Below, one piece after another: positions 1 to 3,999 of a stretch of 5,298 nucleotides of DNA. The DNA is from Candidatus Omnitrophota bacterium (GTDB taxonomy: Bacteria > Omnitrophota > Gorgyraeia > 2-01-FULL-45-10): contig JAPLMG010000247.1 of the NCBI GenBank assembly GCA_026387165.1, positions 1 through 5,298 on the forward strand, written 5' to 3'. The position numbers and the translations under genes are program-made. The notes beneath the pieces were generated by a model. It saw only the letters and a list, made by a program, of their open reading frames with translations. It did no database searches and was not told where the DNA came from. Position 1 is the first letter of the stretch. Each line of letters opens with the position of its first letter.

Positions 1-423
1 CTTGTAGAGGCCTTCCGAGTTCTCTCTAATCACAACAAAATCTATATCCTCCGGCTTCTTCTCTTTTATCGGGCAGAAGTCCGCGTTATAGAGCTTCACC
101 GGCCTCAAATTTATATATTGATCCAGGCCGAACCTCAAGCCTAGCAGCAGGCCGGTCTCCAGTATACCGGGCTTCACATCAGGATGTCCTATGGCCCCCA
201 AATATATGGCATCGAACTTCTTTAAGTCCTTTATCTCTTTATCCGATATTATCTTTCCGGTCTTAAGATATCTCTCTCCGCCGTAATCTAATATAGTCTT
301 TGAATATTTGAACCCGAATTTCTCTGACGCCGCATCCATGACCTTCAACCCTTCGCATACCACCTCCGGGCCGGTCCCGTCTCCTCCTATGACCGCTATC
401 TTATACTGCCTCTCCTTAGCCAC
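1..423 (-). CDS. leuB: 3-isopropylmalate dehydrogenase, N-terminal part (runs off window)
   Basis: This is the first 141 codons of an isocitrate/isopropylmalate dehydrogenase-family protein. LeuB oxidatively decarboxylates 3-isopropylmalate to 2-oxoisocaproate with NAD+ in the cytoplasm. Visible motifs are the N-terminal nucleotide-fold strand IAVIGGDGTGPEV (residues 9-21), GAIGHPDVKPGILETGLLLG (76-95), the substrate-arginine segment LRFGLDQYINLRPVKLY (96-112) and VIRENSEGLY (131-140). The GAxGxPxVxPGxLExGLLLxLRFxLDQYxNLRPxxLY pattern points to IPMDH rather than isocitrate dehydrogenase. The start is GTG: an in-frame TAA lies directly before it, and GGAGGG sits 8 nt upstream. It follows leuD on the same strand, so it is the last visible cistron of the leuCDB block. 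The missing C-terminal two-thirds holds the metal-binding aspartates. Homoisocitrate or tartrate dehydrogenase-like specificity is a less likely alternative given the neighbouring leuC and leuD. Confidence 0.88.
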   Translation of the reverse strand, partial: MAKERQYKIAVIGGDGTGPEVVCEGLKVMDAASEKFGFKYSKTILDYGGERYLKTGKIISDKEIKDLKKFDAIYLGAIGHPDVKPGILETGLLLGLRFGLDQYINLRPVKLYNADFCPIKEKKPEDIDFVVIRENSEGLYK

Positions 424-431
424 TTAAACAA

Positions 432-437
432 CCCTCC
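432..437 (-). promoter_or_regulatory. Ribosome binding site deciding the GTG start of leuB
   Basis: On the minus strand GGAGGG stands 8 nt before the GTG at 423-421, and an in-frame TAA immediately precedes that GTG. Together these fix the non-ATG start. The site lies just outside the inverted tandem-repeat structure of this gap, so the hairpin would leave it exposed. Confidence 0.75.
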
Positions 438-446
438 AATACTTTC

Positions 447-532
447 GTTTATTGAGTTTATTGGGCTTATAGCGTTTATTGGGTTTTGACCTTAACACAA
501 TAAACCCAAACAACACAATAAACACAATAAAC
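447..532. repeat. Inverted tandem-repeat hairpin, 9-nt unit, leuD-leuB gap
   Basis: The left arm reads as five 9-nt units in tandem (447-491): GTTTATTGA, GTTTATTGG, GCTTATAGC, GTTTATTGG, GTTTTGACC. The right arm, read on the minus strand from 532, is GTTTATTGT, GTTTATTGT, GTTGTTTGG, GTTTATTGT, GTTAAGGTC. The exact octamer GTTTATTG occurs at 447, 456 and 474, and its complement at 498, 516 and 525. The spacings are 1, 10, 16, 10 and 1 nt, so the arrangement is symmetric about position 489/490. The two arms can pair through all 24 octamer positions. The structure begins on the last base of the leuD stop codon and ends 23 nt before the leuB start. Its function is unknown; it could be an intercistronic mRNA stem-loop. 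Confidence 0.85.
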
Positions 533-1020
533 TATTTATGTTTCTTTAACTGTGCCATAAGCCCACCCGCCCTGATGATCTTCCGCATAAAGGGCGGATA
601 CTTCTCGAATTTGTAGCTCTTCTTTCGGGCGATATTCTTTATAACACCTTTGACCGTATCTACCGAAACGGTATCGCCTTTTTTAATATCTTTTGAGGCG
701 TCGGGCGACTCGACTATAGGCAGTCCGATATTGATACTGTTTCTCGAAAATATCCTGGCAAAGCTTTCGGCTATGACACAAGCGATGCCCGCCGCTTTAA
801 TGGCTATGGGCGCGTGCTCTCTGGATGAGCCGCAGCCGAAATTTCTGCCCGCCACGATTATATCACCCGGTCTTACTCTTTTGGAAAAATCTTTATCAGT
901 GTCTTCCATGCAGTGGCCGGCAAGCTCCGTTTTATCGGTTGTATTTAAATAGCGGGCCGGTATTATCTCGTCGGTATTAATGTCATCTCCGAACTTGTGC
1001 ACATGCCCTTTATAGATCAT
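532..1020 (-). CDS. leuD: 3-isopropylmalate dehydratase small subunit
   Basis: This 162-residue protein is the small (swivel-domain) subunit of isopropylmalate isomerase, which with LeuC converts 2-isopropylmalate to 3-isopropylmalate in leucine synthesis. The sequence shows FGDDINTDEIIPARYL (10-25), the signature GRNFGCGSSREHAPIAIKAAG (58-78), ESFARIFSRNSINIGLP (85-101) and the terminal AGGLMAQLKK (151-160). Its length matches the compact archaeal/bacterial HACN-IPMI type (about 160-170) rather than the roughly 200-residue E. coli type. The specificity loop after helix 2 reads YLNT (24-27). The ATG at 1020 is preceded on the minus strand by GGAAGTGAG within 12 nt. It lies 108 bp after leuC and 108 bp before leuB. 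Homoaconitase small subunit is the main alternative, but the LeuB and LeuC neighbours favour the leucine pathway. Confidence 0.92.
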   Translation of the reverse strand: MIYKGHVHKFGDDINTDEIIPARYLNTTDKTELAGHCMEDTDKDFSKRVRPGDIIVAGRNFGCGSSREHAPIAIKAAGIACVIAESFARIFSRNSINIGLPIVESPDASKDIKKGDTVSVDTVKGVIKNIARKKSYKFEKYPPFMRKIIRAGGLMAQLKKHK

Positions 1021-1038
1021 AGCTCACTTCCATATCTT

Positions 1039-1120
1039 GAAACTTATGGAAATTAGGAAATTTATTGAAATTTGTTGTACAAATAATTTCTACTAATTTC
1101 CACAAGTTTCTATAAATTTC
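1039..1120. repeat. Inverted tandem-repeat hairpin, ~10-nt unit, leuC-leuD gap
   Basis: The left arm contains the tandem units GAAACTTATG, GAAATTAG, GAAATTTATT, GAAATTTGTT (1039-1076). The right arm, read on the minus strand from 1120, contains GAAATTTATA, GAAACTTGTG, GAAATTAGTA, GAAATTATTT. An 18-nt arm at 1039-1056 pairs with 1093-1110 at 17 of 18 positions. The single exception would be a G-U wobble in minus-strand RNA. The centre holds TTGTACAA (1075-1082), a perfect palindrome. The structure stops 18 nt before the leuD ATG, leaving its ribosome binding site free. It has the same architecture as the other two gaps but an unrelated unit. Confidence 0.8.
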
Positions 1121-1128
1121 AACACGTC

Positions 1129-2421
1129 TTATACGACTTCTTCCGGATGGGCGATCCGGCCCTTAATGGCGCTTGCCGCGGCAACCGCCGGATTCGATAA
1201 GTAGACCTCGCTCTTAACATGCCCCATCCTGCCGACAAAGTTCCTGTTGGTGGTCGATATAGCTCTCTCGCCTTCGGCCAATATTCCCATGTGCCCTCCG
1301 AGACAAGGGCCGCAGGTAGGCGTAGAGAAGAATCCTCCCGACTCCACAAAAACTTTAGCCAACCCTTCTCTTACGGCCTGCAGATATACATTCTGCGTTC
1401 CCGGTATGACTATTAATCTTATTGTCGAACTGATCGACTTACCGCGCAGTATCTTCGCCGCTAACCTTAAGTCCGATATCCTGCCGTTGGTGCAGGAGCC
1501 TATCACTACCTGATCTATGGAAACATTTTTTAACGCGGTTACGGGCTTTACATTGCTCGGCAAGTCCGGGACTGCAACGACAGGTTCTATTTTACGCGCG
1601 TCATATTCACGCGTCTCGGCGTACTTGGCGTCCGGGTCGCTTGAATAAAATTTGCCGCTTCTCTTCTGATCTACCCCCGACTTCTTACCGAACTTTAAAG
1701 CCTCATTCACGTATCTTCTGGTTATCTTATCGGCAGCTATAATACCATTCTTCCCGCCCGCCTCGATGGCCATGTTGCACATGGTGAACCTGTCATCCAT
1801 GGGCAGATTCTCAATAACCGGCCCGGTGAATTCCATGGCCCTGTAAAGGGCCCCGGATACTCCGATATCGCCTATGATCTGCAGTATCAGGTCCTTGCCG
1901 CCCACCCACTTATTCAGCCGTCCGGAGATGACGAATTTCATCGATTCCGGTACCTTGAACCAGCATTCGCCCGTAGCATAGGCGGCGGCAAGGTCGGTAG
2001 AGCCTACCCCTGTCGAGAAAGCGCCGACGGCGCCGTAAGTGCAGGTATGCGAATCGGCGCCTATTATCAGGTCCCCCGGAACCACCAGCCCCATCTCAGG
2101 CAGAAGCACGTGCTCTATGCCCATCCGGCCTACTTCGAAATAATTCTTTATGCCGTGCTTCCCGGCGAAATTCGCGAGCACCTTACACTGGTTGGCGCTC
2201 TTCATGTCCTTCGCCGGGGCGAAGTGGTCGGGAACCAAAACTATTCTTTTCTTATCAAATACATTCTTGACCCCTAAAGCCTCAAATTCTTCTATCGCGA
2301 GAGGCGCGGTAATATCGTTGCCTAAGTAGAGATCGGCCTTCGCGTTTATAAAAACGCCGGGGTGGATATCCTTCAGCTTCGTATGTTTTAGCAGAATCTT
2401 CTCGGTAATCGTATGCGGCAT
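1129..2421 (-). CDS. leuC: 3-isopropylmalate dehydratase large subunit
   Basis: This 430-residue protein is the large, [4Fe-4S]-carrying subunit of isopropylmalate isomerase, partner of LeuD. It has an N-terminal MPHTITEKIL, the catalytic segment PDHFAP (64-69), GADSHTCTYGAVGAFSTGVG (121-140), VVIGSCTNGR with Cys310, and TPTCGPCLGGHMG with Cys370 and Cys373. These three cysteines are the cluster ligands of the aconitase superfamily. NRNFVGRMGHVKSEVYLSNPAVAAASAIKG (392-421) closes the domain. The length fits the short HACN/IPMI subfamily (about 420-430), not the 466-residue enterobacterial LeuC. The ATG at 2421 has only a weak purine stretch (AAGAGAG) upstream. Homoaconitase (lysine or coenzyme B pathway) is possible in this subfamily. 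The leuD-leuB context makes leucine synthesis more likely. Confidence 0.93.
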   Translation of the reverse strand: MPHTITEKILLKHTKLKDIHPGVFINAKADLYLGNDITAPLAIEEFEALGVKNVFDKKRIVLVPDHFAPAKDMKSANQCKVLANFAGKHGIKNYFEVGRMGIEHVLLPEMGLVVPGDLIIGADSHTCTYGAVGAFSTGVGSTDLAAAYATGECWFKVPESMKFVISGRLNKWVGGKDLILQIIGDIGVSGALYRAMEFTGPVIENLPMDDRFTMCNMAIEAGGKNGIIAADKITRRYVNEALKFGKKSGVDQKRSGKFYSSDPDAKYAETREYDARKIEPVVAVPDLPSNVKPVTALKNVSIDQVVIGSCTNGRISDLRLAAKILRGKSISSTIRLIVIPGTQNVYLQAVREGLAKVFVESGGFFSTPTCGPCLGGHMGILAEGERAISTTNRNFVGRMGHVKSEVYLSNPAVAAASAIKGRIAHPEEVV

Positions 2422-2439
2422 TCTTAACTCTCTTGCTGT

Positions 2440-2527
2440 TAGTCGTTAGTAAATAGTATATAGTATATAGTGCGACCCGTAACTATTTACTAAATACTAT
2501 TTACTAAATGCTATTTACTATGCACTG
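2440..2527. repeat. Inverted tandem-repeat hairpin, 7-nt unit, argA-like-leuC gap
   Basis: The left arm is five heptamers on the plus strand (2440-2474): TAGTCGT, TAGTAAA, TAGTATA, TAGTATA, TAGTGCG. The right arm, read on the minus strand from 2520 to 2479, is TAGTAAA, TAGCATT, TAGTAAA, TAGTATT, TAGTAAA, TAGTTAC. The unit CAGTGCA lies just outside at 2527-2521. Positions 2448-2471 pair with 2482-2505 at 22 of 24 positions around a 10-nt loop. The structure fills the gap up to 18 nt before the leuC ATG. TAG and TAA triplets are frequent and the period of 7 rotates frames, so the stretch is not coding. Confidence 0.85.
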
Positions 2528-2530
2528 CTT

Positions 2531-2980
2531 CTAAATTTCTTTCACCAAGGCTATCTCTTTGCAATCAGGAAAGTACATGCACCTTATACATTCGCTCCAT
2601 ATCTTATGGGGAAGCTCTTTCTTATCGACGATCTTGAAACCGAAGGCTTCAAAAAATTCGGGTATGTAGGTCAGGGCAAATACTCTGCGCACCTTCAAGC
2701 CTTTGGCATCCTTAAGGCACTCTTCCAGGAGCTTCTTTCCTATTCCCTTGCCGCACCTTTTACTCCCTACTGCAAGGCTCTTTATTTCAGCGAGGTCCTC
2801 CCAGTCTACATGCAGAGCGCAGCATCCATATATATTATCGCCTTCGGCATATACGAAGAAGTCTCTTATGTTCTCGTAAAGCTCGTTCAGAGAGCGCGGA
2901 AGCATCCTCTCTTTTTTGGCATAAAAGTTAACCAGCTTTTGAATCTTCTTCACATCACCGACAGTGGCTTTGCGTAACAT
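2531..2980 (-). CDS. argA: Short N-acetylglutamate synthase-like GNAT acetyltransferase
   Basis: This 149-residue single-domain GNAT protein most resembles the short, stand-alone N-acetylglutamate synthases. That family transfers acetyl from acetyl-CoA to glutamate (or glutamine) as the first step of arginine synthesis. Visible elements are RKATVGDVKKIQKL (3-16, strand 1/helix 1), EIKSLAVGS (65-73), the acetyl-CoA loop CGKGIGKKLLEECLKDA (76-92), FALTYIPEFFEAFGF (101-115) and the family-typical tail LPHKIWSECIRCMYFPDCKEIALV (123-146). The tail carries Cys131, Cys134 and Cys140. The usual Arg/Gln that opens the Q/R-x-x-G-x-G loop aligns with Cys76. The ATG at 2980 has GAGG 6 nt upstream. It is encoded directly before leuC. 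The symbol rests on family resemblance; another small-molecule acetyltransferase role cannot be excluded. Confidence 0.7.
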   Translation of the reverse strand: MLRKATVGDVKKIQKLVNFYAKKERMLPRSLNELYENIRDFFVYAEGDNIYGCCALHVDWEDLAEIKSLAVGSKRCGKGIGKKLLEECLKDAKGLKVRRVFALTYIPEFFEAFGFKIVDKKELPHKIWSECIRCMYFPDCKEIALVKEI

Positions 2981-3010
2981 TCAGCACCTCGTTATTGCGA
3001 CCCCACACCG

Positions 3011-3269
3011 AGAAAAATGGGGACACTCATTTTTTATCAATAAAACACTGCATAAAAATCACTACTGTCCAAATTAGCACAATTTCCCCCTCACCTTAAT
3101 CCTCTCCCCCCTTGGGGGAGAGGAAATTATGAGGAAATTCCCTCTCCCTTTTAGGGGAGAGGGCAAGGGTGAGGGGTATGCAAAGATCGAATCTCAAAAT
3201 GCCTTTTCCGTCGAGGGTAAAACGCTGATTTGGACACGAGTGCATAAAAATAGGTGTCCCCATTTTTCT
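3011..3269. mobile_element. Nested MITE-like element with GGGGACAC terminal inverted repeats
   Basis: Perfect 16-bp inverted repeats AGAAAAATGGGGACAC (3011-3026) and GTGTCCCCATTTTTCT (3254-3269) bound a 259-bp segment with no credible gene. A second inverted pair lies inside: TGTCCAAATTAGC at 3066-3078 against GCTGATTTGGACA at 3224-3236 (12 of 13 positions). An 11-bp direct repeat, TGCATAAAAAT, sits at 3049-3059 and 3241-3251. A third palindromic element fills the centre. No target-site duplication is visible at the edges. Ends of the GGGGAC type are, from recall, common near IS200-like/REP-associated transposases in deltaproteobacterial and candidate-phylum genomes, so a non-autonomous element moved in trans is inferred. 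The element occupies nearly all of the 288-bp gap between two genes, and its right end touches the last base of the glycosylase stop codon. Confidence 0.65.
3087..3176. repeat. CCCTCACC-type double-hairpin interspersed repeat inside the element
   Basis: The outer arms CCCCTCACCTT (3087-3097) and AAGGGTGAGGGG (3165-3176) are complementary apart from one extra base. Between them are two further hairpins: CCTCTCCCCC (3101-3110) with GGGGGAGAGG (3114-3123), and CCCTCTCCC (3140-3148) with GGGAGAGGG (3155-3163). AGGAAATT is repeated between the two (3121-3128 and 3132-3139). This four-arm layout matches a repeat I recall from many bacterial genomes, whose chance translation reads LTLALSPKRERE. It is probably REP-like and inserted into, or carried by, the larger element. 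The sharp rise in G+C runs against its surroundings. No T-run follows either hairpin, so it is not a classical terminator. Confidence 0.7.
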
Positions 3270-3988
3270 TACTTGAATCTGCACAAACTATATAATAAAC
3301 AAACCCCACATCTGGGGTTTTGCGCCTTACAAGTCTTTCGACCGTGCTCTATTATACCTAAATGAAATGAATATATAAAGCCTGCTGTTATTGAGTCAGG
3401 GCTTGATCCCGAGCAAGGTTTGCGAAGCAAACCGCGTCGAGGGACAAGTTCTTTATAAAACATTGTGGTTAAAAACACATGCGCTTCCTCTATGCTGACC
3501 TTTGGGCCAATCAGGCCCAGCCTTTTGGCAACCCTGTATATATGTGTATCGACAGGCATTACGGGTTTCCCAAAACTGAACAATAGAACGCATGCGGCGG
3601 TCTTGGGGCCAACCCCTTTTAGTGATTTAAGATAGGAGATGGCCTCGCCCGTGCCCATATTCTTCAAAGACCCGAGGCTTAATCTGCCTTCACGCCGTTT
3701 TATCTCTAAAAGGGCCTCTTTTATCCGCTCCGCTTTTATATTGGCAAGCCCCGCATATTTTATCAGGCGGGCTAATTTTGCGGTATCCGTATTGAGCAGC
3801 CCTTCCCATGACTTAAATTTCCGCTTTAATACGGCAAATGCCCTGAGCGAATTTGTATCGTTGGTATTCTGCGAAAGGATCGTCCGCACAATCTCATCTA
3901 TAGGGTCTGATCTGCGCCGCCCGGGCGGCGCCCCATACGCCCTTCTCAAAATCCTCAATATCTCTTTTACTCTATTTTTATTGAGCAT
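3269..3988 (-). CDS. nth: Endonuclease III family DNA glycosylase/AP lyase with an internal insertion
   Basis: This 239-residue HhH-GPD protein is an endonuclease III-type base-excision repair enzyme that removes oxidised pyrimidines or related lesions and nicks the AP site. It shows ILSQNTND (37-44), the helix-hairpin-helix LKGVGPKTAACVL with candidate catalytic Lys129, VDTHIYRVAKRLGL with candidate catalytic Asp147, and HLGIIEHGR (209-217). The [4Fe-4S] set C-x6-C-x2-C-x5-C is complete at Cys220, Cys227, Cys230 and Cys236. Residues about 184-203 look foreign and match a palindromic DNA segment, which explains a length somewhat above the usual 210-220. The ATG at 3988 comes 11 nt after the stop of the HD-GYP gene and has no clear Shine-Dalgarno, suggesting one transcript with translational coupling. 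Exact substrate (Nth versus a MutY/Mig-like thymine glycosylase) is unresolved. Confidence 0.85.
   Translation of the reverse strand: MLNKNRVKEILRILRRAYGAPPGRRRSDPIDEIVRTILSQNTNDTNSLRAFAVLKRKFKSWEGLLNTDTAKLARLIKYAGLANIKAERIKEALLEIKRREGRLSLGSLKNMGTGEAISYLKSLKGVGPKTAACVLLFSFGKPVMPVDTHIYRVAKRLGLIGPKVSIEEAHVFLTTMFYKELVPRRGLLRKPCSGSSPDSITAGFIYSFHLGIIEHGRKTCKAQNPRCGVCLLYSLCRFK
3380..3448. repeat. Palindromic segment inserted in frame in the endonuclease III gene
   Basis: Within the gene, GGTTTGC-GAA-GCAAACC (3417-3433) forms a perfect 7-bp hairpin. It is flanked by CTTG-A-TCCC (3402-3410) and GGGACAAG (3441-3448), which pair with one bulged base. A smaller GGG-CTTGAT-CCC lies at 3399-3410. In the glycosylase frame the region encodes about 20 residues rich in R, G, S and P (RRGLLRKPCSGSSPDSITAG, 184-203). 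They lie between the helix ending KELVP and the conserved FIYSFHLGIIEHGR, a place where family members, from recall, have only a few residues. The length is close to a multiple of three and adds no stop. The exact insertion borders are uncertain by several bases. Confidence 0.55.
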
Positions 3989-3999
3989 AATAAAAGGTG

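Noticed and set aside
1129..2421. Aconitase or homoaconitase as the identity of the large subunit
   Set aside because: The 430-residue length with a separate small subunit excludes ordinary aconitase; homoaconitase remains possible by family, but the leuD-leuB context favours isopropylmalate isomerase.
424..2530. CRISPR-like array from the repeated short units in the gene gaps
   Set aside because: Units are only 7-10 nt, contiguous and inverted between arms, without unique spacers of uniform length and without cas genes.
424..2530. Integron attC sites (hairpins of about 100 bp after each gene)
   Set aside because: No conserved RYYYAAC/GTTRRRY end boxes, the arms are tandem microrepeats, and the genes are a metabolic operon with no integrase in view.
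3140..3163. CCCTCTCCC...GGGAGAGGG hairpin as rho-independent terminator for the glycosylase gene
   Set aside because: No run of T follows on either strand; the hairpin belongs to a multi-arm interspersed repeat.
3096..3284. Minus-strand reading frame of 62 codons across the gap element
   Set aside because: It is the chance translation of the terminal repeats and the CCCTCACC hairpins (LTLALSPKRERE), has no ribosome binding site and resembles no protein family.
3301..3320. Perfect 8-bp hairpin AAACCCCA-CATC-TGGGGTTT followed on the minus strand by a T-rich stretch, looking like a terminator
   Set aside because: It lies inside the glycosylase gene and encodes the NPRCGVC cluster-ligand segment, so the symmetry arises from required codons (or is incidental), and the gene continues past it.
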